Below are positions 47,755 to 57,287 of a stretch of DNA of 64,000 bases, piece after piece. The position numbers were made by a program, and so were the translations under genes. The notes beneath the pieces were generated by a model. That model was not told the origin of the DNA. It saw nothing but the letters and a program-made list of their open reading frames with translations, and did no database searches. Within the stretch, counting starts at the first letter, position 1. Every line of letters starts with the position of its first letter. The stretch is from Oceaniglobus ichthyenteri (GTDB lineage Bacteria; Pseudomonadota; Alphaproteobacteria; Rhodobacterales; Rhodobacteraceae). The stretch is taken from the NCBI RefSeq assembly GCF_003057885.1, contig NZ_QAGK01000006.1, positions 186,001 to 250,000 of the forward strand, written 5' to 3'.

Positions 47755-48798
47755 TCAGACGGCTTTCGCCCTATATTTCCGTTCTTGCGCCAACCAGCGG
47801 TCGGCAAAGCGTTCAATCTCATCCCGCGTCGTCTGCGGCCCCAGCGATACGCGGATCGCACTTGCGGCCTGATCTTCGTCATATCCCATGGCGCGCAACA
47901 CTGCGCTGGCGCGCACCTTGCCGCTGGAACAGGCCGATCCGGCCGATATTGCAAAACCACCCAAATCCATCTGCATCACCTGGGTTTCGCCCTTCCAACC
48001 GGGGGCGAGAATGCATGAGGTGTTGGGCAACCTCAATGAGTCTTTCCCGACTAAAATAGTCACTTTCTCAGAAGCTTCCAGAGCTGTTTCTAGAATATTT
48101 CTAAGTTCTGCAACCCCATCCCAGATTCCATTGGCCAAATCTTCAGACGCAGCTTGAGCTGCGGCGCCCAACCCCGCGATTCCAATGATGTTTTCGGTTC
48201 CCGAGCGGCGGCCCATTTCCTGCCCGCCGCCTTTGATCAGGACGGGCAAATCCAGCCCGCGGCGCAATAAAACCGCAGCCACACCTTTGGGTCCGCCGAA
48301 TTTATGGGCAGAAATCACCGCCACATCGGCCCCCGACCATTCAAAAGCGAAAGGTATTTTACCGAATCCCTGAGTCGCATCGCAAAACGCCACCCCCTCT
48401 GGCAGCGCCTGAACCACCCCGGTTTCCGAGTTCGCCAATTGCACCGCACTTGCCCCCGGATCGGCGACCGTGATTGCGCCGTTCGCATCGACAGCCAATG
48501 CCCGGTCGCACCAGGCCAGCACCGCCTCGTGTTCAACCGGCGCACAGGTCAATCCCCGCCCCGACAAAGCCATGGCGCAGCCTTCTGTGGCCGATGATAC
48601 GAATACGATATCCGATGCCTCGGCCCCGCAGGCCGCCGCCACCTGGCCACGGGCGCGTTCAATCAGCGCCTTGGCGGCGCGTCCTTCGCCATGCACGGAT
48701 GACGGATTGCCGACCACATCCATTGCCGCCACCATTGCCGCGCGCGCCGCAGGGCGCAACGGCGTGGTCGCGTTCCAATCAAGATAGGCGCGATTCAT
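47755..48798 (-). CDS. cysteine desulfurase, IscS/NifS group
   Basis: 347 aa, class I. NPSSVHGEGRAAK, DATQGFGKIPF, PLP Lys in SAHKFGGPKG and catalytic Cys in SAGSACSSGKV are visible. Its ATG is inside the iscR stop (4-base overlap). The stretch 48010-48170 (plus coordinates) is unusually AT-rich in silent positions against its neighbours. A second desulfurase beside SufS, as in many Rhodobacterales suf operons, is likely an additional sulfur donor. Confidence 0.93.
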   Translation of the reverse strand: MNRAYLDWNATTPLRPAARAAMVAAMDVVGNPSSVHGEGRAAKALIERARGQVAAACGAEASDIVFVSSATEGCAMALSGRGLTCAPVEHEAVLAWCDRALAVDANGAITVADPGASAVQLANSETGVVQALPEGVAFCDATQGFGKIPFAFEWSGADVAVISAHKFGGPKGVAAVLLRRGLDLPVLIKGGGQEMGRRSGTENIIGIAGLGAAAQAASEDLANGIWDGVAELRNILETALEASEKVTILVGKDSLRLPNTSCILAPGWKGETQVMQMDLGGFAISAGSACSSGKVRASAVLRAMGYDEDQAASAIRVSLGPQTTRDEIERFADRWLAQERKYRAKAV

Positions 48799-49256
48799 GC
48801 CTCATCCACCACGGTGAACAGGGTCGGCACCGCCGGGCATGGCGCCAGTTCATTGCCCACAACATCCGACAGTCGGGTCTGATGCAAGAACACATAGACA
48901 TGGGCGCTCAGCCCTTCCCACAGCCGGTTGTTCAACGATTGTGCACGACTTCCCGAAACGGCACCCTGGGCACCGGCACCTGTGTGCATGGCGCTGACCG
49001 TTTCATCCACCGCAACCATCACTTCGGCCACACGAATCTCTGTGGCCGGACGTGCCAGACGATAGCCGCCACCGGGGCCGCGCACGGATTCAACCAGATT
49101 GGCACGCCGCAATTTGACGAACAACTGCTCAAGATATGGCAGGGAAATATCCTGCCGCTTGCTGAGTTCGCCCAGCGTCACCAACCGATCCGAACCGGTC
49201 AGAGCCAGATCCGTCAGGGCAACCATGGCATATCGGCCTTTTGTGCTAAGTTTCAC
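48795..49256 (-). CDS. iscR: Rrf2-family regulator, IscR-type without the usual cysteines
   Basis: Transcription factor at the head of the Fe-S operon. 153 aa with winged HTH MKLSTKGRYAMVALTDLAL and PYLEQLFVKLRRANLVESVRGPGGGYRLARP. The loop where E. coli IscR has Cys92/98/104 reads TGAGAQGAVSGSRAQSLNNR: all three are absent, and Cys140 (APCPAVP) is the only Cys. Rhodobacterales IscR is known to have this layout, so a different cluster-binding mode is expected. It presumably senses Fe-S status and represses its own operon. Confidence 0.92.
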   Translation of the reverse strand: MKLSTKGRYAMVALTDLALTGSDRLVTLGELSKRQDISLPYLEQLFVKLRRANLVESVRGPGGGYRLARPATEIRVAEVMVAVDETVSAMHTGAGAQGAVSGSRAQSLNNRLWEGLSAHVYVFLHQTRLSDVVGNELAPCPAVPTLFTVVDEA

Positions 49257-49347
49257 GTGGCATTCCCCTTGTTTGATTACGGTGAACAGTTGACGTCAAG
49301 GCTTGGGGCAATTACCTGAGCCATTCATCCTGTGCCTTTATCGCAGA

Positions 49348-49362
49348 TTAGAACCATTCTAA
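49348..49362. promoter_or_regulatory. ICE/Irr-box-like palindrome upstream of iscR
   Basis: TTAGAA-CCA-TTCTAA, a perfect 6+6 inverted repeat with 3-base spacer, 91 bases upstream of the iscR start and 60 before the hydrolase start. It matches the core of the alphaproteobacterial iron control element bound by Irr. Predicted iron-dependent regulation of the suf operon. Confidence 0.65.
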
Positions 49363-49421
49363 GGTGCCCGTGCGTTTTCGTCAAGAATAAGCGGCGCACC
49401 GCAGTCACGTCAGGGAGACAT

Positions 49422-50075
49422 ATGCCCGAGGTTATTTTTCCCGGACCGGAAGGTCGGCTTGAGGGGCGGTATCATCCGCAGAAAAAACATGACGCCCCGA
49501 TCGCGATCATCCTGCATCCGCATCCACAATTTGGCGGCACCATGAACAACCGTGTCGTGTATAACCTGCACTATGCGTTTCACGCCATGGGCTTTACCGT
49601 GTTGCGGTTCAATTTCCGCGGCGTTGGCCGTTCGCAAGGCGAATACGATCAGGGCATCGGCGAATTGTCCGATGCGGCCAGCGCGCTGGATTATTTGCAG
49701 TCGATGAACCAGAACGCCAAACATTGCTGGGTTGCCGGATTCAGCTTTGGCGCGTGGATCGGGATGCAGTTGTTGATGCGCCGTCCGGAAATCACCGGTT
49801 TCATCAGCGTGTCACCCCCCGCCAACATGTATGATTTCAGCTTTCTTGCGCCCTGCCCGGCCTCGGGTCTTGTGATCAACGGCACGGCTGACCGTGTCGC
49901 GCCGCCCCGTGATACGGTGGCTCTGGTGGACAAGCTGCACGAACAAAAGGGCATTACCATCACCCACACCGAGATCGAAGGCGCCGGCCATTTCTTTGAA
50001 GATCCGCATATGGAACATATGATCGGTGACGTTCAAACCTATGTGCGGCGGCGGCTGACTGAAAACACGCGGTAA
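49422..50075 (+). CDS. alpha/beta hydrolase (COG2945-like)
   Basis: 217 aa cytoplasmic hydrolase of unknown substrate. Nucleophile elbow VAGFSFGAWIG (Ser), oxyanion region HPHPQFGGTMNN, FNFRGVGRSQGEYDQG, acid in NGTADRVAP and the catalytic His in EGAGHFFE are in the expected order. ATG 49422 with AGGGAG is preferred over a 30-codon longer reading frame. Divergent from iscR across the ICE-like site, so the two may share control. Confidence 0.85.
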   Translation: MPEVIFPGPEGRLEGRYHPQKKHDAPIAIILHPHPQFGGTMNNRVVYNLHYAFHAMGFTVLRFNFRGVGRSQGEYDQGIGELSDAASALDYLQSMNQNAKHCWVAGFSFGAWIGMQLLMRRPEITGFISVSPPANMYDFSFLAPCPASGLVINGTADRVAPPRDTVALVDKLHEQKGITITHTEIEGAGHFFEDPHMEHMIGDVQTYVRRRLTENTR

Positions 50076-50090
50076 TTGTGGCGTTGGGCG

Positions 50091-50140
50091 GATTGGGGGC
50101 CAGCCCCCAAACCCCCGGGATATTTGCGGCAAGAAAAAAC
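50091..50140 (+). repeat. intergenic repeat element, copy B
   Basis: TTGGGGGCCAGCCCCCAA hairpin followed by ACCCCCGGGATATTT and GCGGCAAGAAAAAAC, the same plan as copy A at 17811. It begins 15 bases after the hydrolase stop. Confidence 0.8.
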
Positions 50141-50185
50141 TGTGCTGCAGGATGTGATATTACCCGGCGGGAGCCAGCATTGATA

Positions 50186-50227
50186 CGGCGCACCTTGAAT
50201 AACGGGGTGCGCCGCAGGCCAGTTTTT
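50186..50227 (+). terminator. Rho-independent-type terminator
   Basis: 9-bp stem CGGCGCACC / GGTGCGCCG with an 11-base loop; a T6 run follows eight bases after the stem. Downstream of the hydrolase and the repeat element B. Confidence 0.6.
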
Positions 50228-50740
50228 TAACCTGCTTTGTAATTTATGCCGCGCCCCAATCTGGCCTTAATTTGCCCGATTGCAGATTGATTCCCGAAGC
50301 TGAGCGCCTTCAAGCCCCCGAAGATGCAGACAATGCCACGCAGACCGGGCAATTGTTTCTTTAAATTTGAATCAAATTGGGCAAATCAAGCAAATTCGTG
50401 GCTGATTTCAGGCAACTCTTGCCTTATTCGCGCCTTAATCGGCATACCGTTGGGGGGCGAACACGAGGGAGCAATGCCATGATCCTGATCATCACGATTA
50501 CAATCGTTGTCGGCATCGAAGCCTTGGTGACAAGCTGAGCCGCCATGCGAATTGGTACGCGGTCTGTGATGGCGCGATGCCACACAACACATGATCCGAT
50601 TTGGGCGGCGTCCCGCTGTTTGGTCGCGCGTTATGGTTGTGAATGCCGCGTGTGATGATTATGCCATCTGGGGCAGGATGGTGTTGCACACGTCAGTCAT
50701 CAGCAGGCCTGCACCTATTCCAGTCAAGCCGAAAGCCGCC
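50228..50740. other. long gene-poor region before the SMR gene
   Basis: About 510 bases. Holds an AT-rich stretch (about 50345-50400, promoter-like), the tiny ORF at 50479-50538 and no recognisable protein otherwise. The frame that opens upstream of the SMR gene at 50591 has no family similarity before residue 51. Confidence 0.4.
50479..50538 (+). CDS. tiny hydrophobic peptide ORF, 19 aa
   Basis: MILIITITIVVGIEALVTS, preceded by GAGGGAGC at good spacing. Nearly all hydrophobic, size and composition recall small membrane-acting toxins such as Ibs or Fst-like peptides, but it may be chance; no antisense RNA is identifiable. Translation unproven. Confidence 0.3.
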   Translation: MILIITITIVVGIEALVTS

Positions 50741-51076
50741 ATGCCCGCCCATTATATATATCTGTTCTTTGCCATTCTGGCCGAAACCGTTGGCACCACT
50801 GCATTGCAAGCCAGTCAGCAATTCAGCCGTTTCTGGCCTTCGGTTGTTGTGGTGATCGGGTATGGCCTCTCATTCTGGTTGATGGCCTTGGCGCTGAAGA
50901 CCATGCCAGTGGGCATCGTTTATGCAATCTGGTCGGGTCTTGGCATCGTTTTTATCGCTGCCATCGGGTTCTTTGTGTTTGGGCAACGGTTGGATCCGGC
51001 AGCCGTTTTTGGGATGGCGCTGATTCTGGCGGGTATTCTGGTGATACATTTGTTCTCAAATAGCGCCACCCATTAG
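50741..51076 (+). CDS. SMR (EmrE-type) small multidrug transporter
   Basis: Proton-coupled efflux of cationic compounds; inner membrane, four TM helices. 111 aa: YLFFAILAETVGTTALQAS with the essential Glu15 in TM1, VGIVYAIWSGLGIVFIAA (the conserved YAxWSGxG), and GMALILAGILVIHLF in TM4. Length matches EmrE. Start ATG 50741 by family length; its RBS is weak. Confidence 0.9.
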   Translation: MPAHYIYLFFAILAETVGTTALQASQQFSRFWPSVVVVIGYGLSFWLMALALKTMPVGIVYAIWSGLGIVFIAAIGFFVFGQRLDPAAVFGMALILAGILVIHLFSNSATH

Positions 51077-51108
51077 GAACCCAGAGCGCAGAAAGGGCGT
51101 TTGCCTGT

Positions 51109-52014
51109 ATGCAGAATTTGTTTTCCGGCCTTTGGTCCGTTTTCCCCGCCCCGCTTCGTGATCAATTGCAAGGCTACGCCACCGGGTTTTGGGAGGTTCT
51201 GCCCCGGCTGGTTTTGTCGGTCGTTTTCATTGTCTTCATCTGGCTGGTGATAAAAGCCGTACAGTGGACAGTGCCGCGCGCCCTGCGCCGCACGGGCATG
51301 CGCCGGTCGTTGGTTGATGTGGTGATGATGCTGATCACTGTTGGCCTGTGGCTGATGGCCGGGCTGATTGCCGTGACCATCGCCTTTCCCACCATTACGC
51401 CGGGGCGCGCGCTGACCGCGCTGGGGATTGGCGGGGTCGCAATCGGGTTTGCCTTCAAGGACGTGTTTGAGAATTTTCTAGCGGGGGTTCTTTTATTGAT
51501 CCGCGAGCCGTTTTCCGTCGACGATTACATTGATTGCGAGGGGATTGAGGGCCAGGTTGAACGGATCACGATTCGCGATACCCATGTGCGCCAGACCGAC
51601 GGGCAACTTGTGGTGGCGCCCAATGCGATGTTTTTCAAGAATCCGGTCACAATCCGCACGTCGCGCGATGTGCGCCGGACCACGGTGATCTGCGGCGTTG
51701 CCTATGGCGAGGACGTGGACGCCGCACGCGAGGTGATCGAAAACGCGGTGCGAAACGTCAATCTGGTGCGCGACGACGTGCGCGATGTTGAGATATTCGC
51801 ACAGGAATTTGCCGACAGTTCAATCAATTTCGAGGTCACATGGTGGACCGGATCGCGCCCCATCGACATTCGCCAATCGCGCGATCATGTGGTATCCGCG
51901 GTCAAGCGCGCGCTGGATGAGGCCGGGATCGAAATACCGTTTCCCTATCGGACGATGACGTTCAATGAACCGCTGACCGTGATCACCAAGGATGAAAACG
52001 ACACAAAAGACTGA
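51109..52014 (+). CDS. mechanosensitive ion channel of MscS family
   Basis: 301 aa. N-terminal hydrophobic helices, then the pore-lining TM3 and beta domain: LTALGIGGVAIGFAFKDVFENFLAGVLLLIREPFSVDDYI, EGIEGQVERITIRDTHVRQTDGQLVVAPNA. C-terminal alpha/beta domain ends around residue 290. Opens on membrane tension to release solutes. Same strand as SMR, 32 bp after it. Confidence 0.92.
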   Translation: MQNLFSGLWSVFPAPLRDQLQGYATGFWEVLPRLVLSVVFIVFIWLVIKAVQWTVPRALRRTGMRRSLVDVVMMLITVGLWLMAGLIAVTIAFPTITPGRALTALGIGGVAIGFAFKDVFENFLAGVLLLIREPFSVDDYIDCEGIEGQVERITIRDTHVRQTDGQLVVAPNAMFFKNPVTIRTSRDVRRTTVICGVAYGEDVDAAREVIENAVRNVNLVRDDVRDVEIFAQEFADSSINFEVTWWTGSRPIDIRQSRDHVVSAVKRALDEAGIEIPFPYRTMTFNEPLTVITKDENDTKD

Positions 52015-52089
52015 TCCGATGCGCGCAAAGGGTGGTGTTTTCTGCGGCTGCACGGTATTGCCCGCGCAACTCCGAAAAAGGTAAGACAT

Positions 52090-53910
52090 ATGGACCTTCG
52101 CAATATCGCGATCATCGCACACGTTGACCACGGCAAAACCACGTTGGTGGATGAGCTGTTGAAACAATCCGGCGCCTTTCGCGCCAATCAGGCCGTTGCC
52201 GAACGCATGATGGACAGCAACGATCTGGAGCGCGAGCGCGGGATCACGATCTTGGCCAAGGCCACATCGCTGGAATGGAAAGGCGCGCGGATCAACATCG
52301 TTGACACCCCCGGCCACGCCGATTTCGGTGGCGAGGTTGAGCGGATCCTGTCGATGGTTGATGGTGTGGTTCTGTTGGTGGATGCCGCCGAAGGCCCGAT
52401 GCCACAAACCAAATTCGTCACCTCCAAGGCGCTTGCCCTTGGGTTGCGCCCGATTGTTGTGTTGAACAAGGTTGACAAGACCGATGCCGAGCCGGACCGC
52501 GCCCTGAACGAAGTGTTCGATTTGTTTGCCAATCTTGAGGCAGACGACGATCAACTGGATTTCCCGCATCTTTACGCCAGCGGGCGTTCGGGGTGGTGTG
52601 ATGCTGAACTGGACGGGCCGCGCAAGAATCTGGACGCGCTGTTCAATCTGGTGATGCGCCATGTGCCCCCTCCGGCACAGATGAAGCACAAGGACGAACC
52701 GTTCAGCATGCTGGCCACCACTCTTGGCTCGGATCCGTTTGTGGGCCGTATTCTGACCGGTCGTGTGGAAACCGGGACATTGAAAGTGGGGGCGACCGTT
52801 CAGGCGCTTTCACGGATCGGGCAAAAGATTGAACAGTTTCGCGTAACCAAGATTTCGGCGTTTCGCGGCCCGATTTCTTTGGATATCGAAGAGGCAAGCG
52901 CCGGTGATATCGTGTCAATTGCAGGCATGACCAAGGCCACCGTGGCCGATACGATCTGTGCCTTGGCGGTGGAAACCGCCCTGCCCGCGCAACCGATCGA
53001 TCCGCCCACAATCACCGTGACCTTTGGCATCAACGACAGCCCACTGGCCGGCAAGGACGGCAAAAAGGTTCAGTCGCGGGTCATTCGCGAACGTCTGATG
53101 AAAGAGGCCGAATCGAACGTCGCGATCAAGGTTACTGACACACCCGGCGGCGAAGCATTCGAAGTGGCCGGGCGTGGTGAGCTGCAAATGGGCGTGTTGA
53201 TTGAAAACATGCGCCGTGAGGGATTCGAACTGTCAGTGTCGCGGCCTCAGGTATTGTTGCGCGAAATTGATGGCGTCACCCACGAGCCGATCGAAGAAGC
53301 CACCATCGATGTCGATGATGAGTATTCCGGCGCGGTGATCGAGAAAATCACCGGATCGCGCAAAGGCGAATTGGTTGAGATGAAACCGGCAGGTGCCGGT
53401 AAGACCCGCATTGTCGCCCATGTGCCATCGCGCGGTTTGATCGGGTATCACGGTGAATTCCTGACCGACACACGCGGTACGGGCGTGTTGAACCGTGTGT
53501 TTCACGAATGGGCGCCGCACAAGGGCACGATTCCCGGACGCCGGGCCGGGGTTCTGATTTCGATGGAAACGGGCGTTTCGGTGTCCTATGCGCTGTGGAA
53601 ACTGGAAGACCGCGGCAAATTCTTTATCGGCGCGCAGGTGCCGGTTTACACCGGGATGATCATTGGCGAGCACAGCCGCGAGAACGATCTTGAGGTGAAT
53701 CCGCTGAAAGGCAAACAGCTGACCAACGTACGCGCCAGCGGTACGGATGAGGCCGTGCGCCTGACCACGCCGATCACCCTGAGCCTGGAACAGGCCATCG
53801 CCTATATCGATGATGATGAGCTGGTCGAAGTGACGCCGAACGCCATTCGTTTGCGCAAGCGGTTTCTTGATCCGCACGAACGCAAGCGCAACGCGAAAAG
53901 CAAACCGTGA
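52090..53910 (+). CDS. typA: translational GTPase TypA/BipA
   Basis: Ribosome-binding GTPase affecting stress and cold adaptation and 50S assembly. 606 aa: G1 AHVDHGKTTLVDELL, DTPGHADFGGEVERILS (G3), LNKVDKTDAEP (G4), domain II and III as in EF-G, and a C-terminal TypA-specific domain (FIGAQVPVYTGMIIGEHSRENDLEVN). Terminated by the hairpin at 53954. Confidence 0.96.
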   Translation: MDLRNIAIIAHVDHGKTTLVDELLKQSGAFRANQAVAERMMDSNDLERERGITILAKATSLEWKGARINIVDTPGHADFGGEVERILSMVDGVVLLVDAAEGPMPQTKFVTSKALALGLRPIVVLNKVDKTDAEPDRALNEVFDLFANLEADDDQLDFPHLYASGRSGWCDAELDGPRKNLDALFNLVMRHVPPPAQMKHKDEPFSMLATTLGSDPFVGRILTGRVETGTLKVGATVQALSRIGQKIEQFRVTKISAFRGPISLDIEEASAGDIVSIAGMTKATVADTICALAVETALPAQPIDPPTITVTFGINDSPLAGKDGKKVQSRVIRERLMKEAESNVAIKVTDTPGGEAFEVAGRGELQMGVLIENMRREGFELSVSRPQVLLREIDGVTHEPIEEATIDVDDEYSGAVIEKITGSRKGELVEMKPAGAGKTRIVAHVPSRGLIGYHGEFLTDTRGTGVLNRVFHEWAPHKGTIPGRRAGVLISMETGVSVSYALWKLEDRGKFFIGAQVPVYTGMIIGEHSRENDLEVNPLKGKQLTNVRASGTDEAVRLTTPITLSLEQAIAYIDDDELVEVTPNAIRLRKRFLDPHERKRNAKSKP

Positions 53911-53953
53911 TCTGACGGAGGCCCCCCATGGGGGGCCACATGATGTTTTGGTT

Positions 53954-53986
53954 TGGCGCGGGCTGTCACGGCCCGCGCCATTTTTT
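53954..53986 (+). terminator. Rho-independent terminator of typA
   Basis: 9-bp stem GGCGCGGGC / GCCCGCGCC with a 7-base loop, then ATTTTTT, 44 bases after the typA stop. A second GC palindrome (GGCCCCCCATGGGGGGCC) lies between, at about 53921. Confidence 0.9.
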
Positions 53987-54010
53987 ATGGTGTCACGTTT
54001 GGAGCTTTCG

Positions 54011-54046
54011 GGAGCCTCCGGCGGGGATATTTTCAGAAACGGAAAA
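54011..54046 (+). repeat. intergenic repeat element, copy C
   Basis: GGAGCCTCCGGCGGGGATAT then TTTCAGAAACGGAAAATC. It shares GGAGCCTCCGGCGGGGATATTT with copy D at 41625 and the GGGATATTT core with copies A and B. Downstream of typA. Confidence 0.75.
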
Positions 54047-54337
54047 TCAGGGCGCGCATTCTTCGACAATCGAGAGTTCGCGCTGTGCGGCACCCTTGGC
54101 AAAGCCGAGCGCCTCTTGGTAGCCCGGCGAGTGATAGCAATCATGTGCCGCCTGCATGGACGGAAAGCGGGCGACCACGTTGCGCGGGCGATCCGGGCCT
54201 TCGAGGGTTTCATAGGCACCGCCACGTGCCAGGAAAACGCCGCCATGTTCCGCGATCACGCTGGTGGCGCGTTTTGCGTATTCGCCGTAGGCGGCCTCAT
54301 CGGTTACTTTGACATGGGCGATCCAGAGAGCGGTCAT
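54047..54337 (-). CDS. DUF1330 protein
   Basis: 96 aa, dimeric alpha-beta-barrel (ferredoxin-like) fold protein: MTALWIAHVKVTDEAAYGEY, GGVFLARGGAYETLEGPDRP and VVARFPSMQAAHDCYHSPGY match DUF1330. Function unknown. Three bases after alaS, probably co-transcribed with it. Confidence 0.9.
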   Translation of the reverse strand: MTALWIAHVKVTDEAAYGEYAKRATSVIAEHGGVFLARGGAYETLEGPDRPRNVVARFPSMQAAHDCYHSPGYQEALGFAKGAAQRELSIVEECAP

Positions 54338-54340
54338 GAC

Positions 54341-57001
54341 TTATCCTTTCAGCAGGGTTTTTACGGCATCAATGGCGGCTTGGGCCGCGGAGGCATCTTT
54401 TGCACCGCCCTGGGCCATATCGGCGCGACCACCGCCGCCTTTGCCGCCCATCGGCGCGACAGCGACGCGCACCATATCAACAGCCGAGACGGTTTCGGTC
54501 AGATCCGGTGTGACGCCGGCAGCCACGGCCACCTTGCCGCCTGCATCCGCGATCAGCAAGATTGCGCCACTGCCCAGTCGTTCCTTGTGGGCATCGACGA
54601 GGCCGGGCAGATCTTTTCCGGTCACGCCATTCAGCACCTGAGCCAACAATGGCACGCCGTTGATTGTGTCGGCACCCGGTTGTTCGGACTGGCCCGCCCC
54701 GCCTGCCATGGCCAGTTCACGGCGTAACTGCGCCACTTCGTTTTGCAGGGCCTTGCGTTCGTCAAGCAGGCCGCGCAGGCGGTCGGGCACATCGGCGGCA
54801 CCGGATTTCAGCATCAGTGCGGCCTGTGCAAGGCGATGATCCTGACCGCTGAGATAATCGAATGCGGCGGCCCCGGTCAGGGCCTCGATCCGGCGCACAC
54901 CCGCGCTTGATGCGCTGTCGCCAAGGGTGACGAACAGGCCGATGTCGCCGGTGCGCGCAACATGGGTGCCGCCGCACAGTTCGATTGACCAGGTTTTGCC
55001 ATCACTGCCCTTGCCGGTATCGGCCTGGCCCATGGACACGACGCGCACCTCGTCGCCATACTTTTCACCGAACAGCGCCTGTGCGCCCAGGCCACGCGCG
55101 TCATCGGGCGTCATGATCCGGGTTGTGACCGCCGCGTTCTGGCGCACAAAGTTGTTCACCCGCGTTTCGATTTCCGCGATCTCGTCGAGGGTCAGCGCCT
55201 TGTTATGGCTGAAATCAAAGCGCAGCCTGTCGGGTGCGTTCAATGAGCCACGCTGTGCCACGTGATCGCCCAACACTTCGCGCAATGCCTCGTTCAACAG
55301 GTGGGTGGCCGAATGGTTGGCGCGGATCAGGCTGCGCCGGTCGTGATCAACGCTCAGCACTGCACCGGCCCCGGTTTTCACCACGCCTTCGGTGATTTCG
55401 GCAAAGTGGATGAAAACGCCGACGGATTTGCGGGTGTCGGTGATGCGCGCGCGCCCTTCGGCGGTGGTCAGGGTGCCGCTGTCGCCCACCTGGCCGCCGG
55501 ATTCCGCGTAAAACGGGGTTTGGTTGACAACGATCTGCACCGTCTGGCCCGGCTTTGCCTCGGCCACGGGGGCGTTGCCATCGACCACGGCCAAAATCTG
55601 GCCTTCGGCCTGTTCGGTATCATGGCCCAGAAATTCGGTGGTGCCGTGGCGTTCGGCCAGATCAAACCAGATCGCCGCATCTGCCGTTTCGCCCGACCCC
55701 GCCCAGGCGGCGCGCGCCTTGGCCTTTTGTTCGGCCATGGCGGCATCGAACCCGGCAATGTCCACGCCGCGCCCCTGTTCGCGCAAGGCATCCTGAGTCA
55801 AATCGAGAGGAAAGCCAAAGGTGTCATACAGTTTGAATGCCGCCGCCCCGGACAATGCGCCGCCTTCGGGCAAATTCGCCACCTCGTCATCCAACAGGCG
55901 CAGCCCCCGATCCAAGGTTTGGCGAAACCGGGTTTCTTCGCTTAACAGAGTTTCCTGTATCATGCTTTGGGCGCGGCCAAGTTCGGGATAGGGCTGACCC
56001 ATTTGCGCCACCAGTGCAGGCACAAGCCGATGCATCAGCGGATCCTTTGCGCCCAACAGATGCGCGTGGCGCATGGCGCGGCGCATGATCCGGCGCAACA
56101 CATATCCGCGCCCTTCATTGCTGGGCATGACCCCATCAGCCATCAGGAACGACGTTGAACGCAAATGATCGGCAATCACCCGGTGGTGGATATTCTGCGG
56201 GCCATCGGGATCGGTGCCGGTGGCCTGTGCGCTGGCCTCGATCAGGGCGCGCAGGATGTCGGTGTCGTAATTGTCATGCTTGCCCTGCAACAGCGCGCCA
56301 ATCCGTTCCAGCCCCATGCCGGTATCGATGCTTTGGTTGGGCAGATCGCGCCGGGTGCCATCCTCCATCTGTTCATATTGCATGAACACCAGGTTCCAGA
56401 TTTCGATAAAACGATCGCCGTCTTCATCGGGGCTGCCCGGAGGGCCACCGGGAATATGATCGCCGTGATCGTAGAAAATCTCGGTGCAGGGGCCGCACGG
56501 GCCGGTGGGGCCGGCAGACCAGAAATTATCATCGGTGGCGATGCGGATGATCCGATCATCAGGCAGCCCGGCGTGTTTTTTCCAAATCTCCACCGCCTCA
56601 TCATCGGTATGATACACCGTGACCAACAGGCGCGACGCATCGATGCCGAATTCCTTGGTCAAAAGATCCCAGGCCAGCGGAATCGCCTCGGATTTGAAAT
56701 AATCGCCAAAGCTGAAGTTGCCCAGCATTTCAAAAAACGTGTGGTGGCGCGCGGTATAGCCGACATTATCGAGATCGTTATGTTTGCCCCCGGCGCGCAC
56801 ACATTTCTGCGCGGTCGTGGCGCGGGTGTAATCGCGATGCTCAACCCCGGTGAACAGGTTCTTGAATTGCACCATGCCGGCCGCGGTAAACATCAGCGTC
56901 GGATCATTGCGCGGCACCAAAGGCGAGCTTTCGACGATTTCGTGACCGTTGCGTGCAAAATATTCAAGAAATGTCGTGCGGATTTCATTCAGGCTGGGCA
57001 T
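54341..57001 (-). CDS. alaS: alanyl-tRNA synthetase
   Basis: Charges tRNA-Ala and edits Ser/Gly mischarges. 886 aa: class II catalytic core at 1-240 with [20 protein letters not shown], editing domain with [16 protein letters not shown] and [15 protein letters not shown] (zinc site), and a C-terminal DHHA1-type domain with [18 protein letters not shown] 57001 ([20 protein letters not shown]) is used because AGGATCG precedes it and the upstream in-frame extension is not conserved. Confidence 0.97.
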   Translation of the reverse strand: MPSLNEIRTTFLEYFARNGHEIVESSPLVPRNDPTLMFTAAGMVQFKNLFTGVEHRDYTRATTAQKCVRAGGKHNDLDNVGYTARHHTFFEMLGNFSFGDYFKSEAIPLAWDLLTKEFGIDASRLLVTVYHTDDEAVEIWKKHAGLPDDRIIRIATDDNFWSAGPTGPCGPCTEIFYDHGDHIPGGPPGSPDEDGDRFIEIWNLVFMQYEQMEDGTRRDLPNQSIDTGMGLERIGALLQGKHDNYDTDILRALIEASAQATGTDPDGPQNIHHRVIADHLRSTSFLMADGVMPSNEGRGYVLRRIMRRAMRHAHLLGAKDPLMHRLVPALVAQMGQPYPELGRAQSMIQETLLSEETRFRQTLDRGLRLLDDEVANLPEGGALSGAAAFKLYDTFGFPLDLTQDALREQGRGVDIAGFDAAMAEQKAKARAAWAGSGETADAAIWFDLAERHGTTEFLGHDTEQAEGQILAVVDGNAPVAEAKPGQTVQIVVNQTPFYAESGGQVGDSGTLTTAEGRARITDTRKSVGVFIHFAEITEGVVKTGAGAVLSVDHDRRSLIRANHSATHLLNEALREVLGDHVAQRGSLNAPDRLRFDFSHNKALTLDEIAEIETRVNNFVRQNAAVTTRIMTPDDARGLGAQALFGEKYGDEVRVVSMGQADTGKGSDGKTWSIELCGGTHVARTGDIGLFVTLGDSASSAGVRRIEALTGAAAFDYLSGQDHRLAQAALMLKSGAADVPDRLRGLLDERKALQNEVAQLRRELAMAGGAGQSEQPGADTINGVPLLAQVLNGVTGKDLPGLVDAHKERLGSGAILLIADAGGKVAVAAGVTPDLTETVSAVDMVRVAVAPMGGKGGGGRADMAQGGAKDASAAQAAIDAVKTLLKG

Positions 57002-57287
57002 TGGGCGATCCTGGTGGTTCAAAGGGCCATTTCGATCTATCCCTGTCCCACTTGTCTGTCCACAGGGGCAATGCATTTCGTCGGTTTGAGATGTAAAAAC
57101 CAAACCCGTCACACAGGCGCTTCGCCGCCCTGTAACGGTGGCAGGATGATTTCAATGCCCTGCGCGCTGTGCAATGATTGGTTTATCACGGGTAATCACC
57201 GCAAAAGACTAAATTTTACCGCTGCACGGTTGTGATTTCGGTTAAATTTGTGAGAAAGGTATCTGTGCCATTGAATCAGGAGCTTCC

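Noticed and set aside
46462-48018. 518-codon plus-strand frame over sufB
   Set aside because: Antisense to the well-identified sufB, no recognisable domain.
53921-53938. GGCCCCCCATGGGGGGCC palindrome as typA terminator
   Set aside because: No T-run; the hairpin at 53954 with ATTTTTT is the better terminator.
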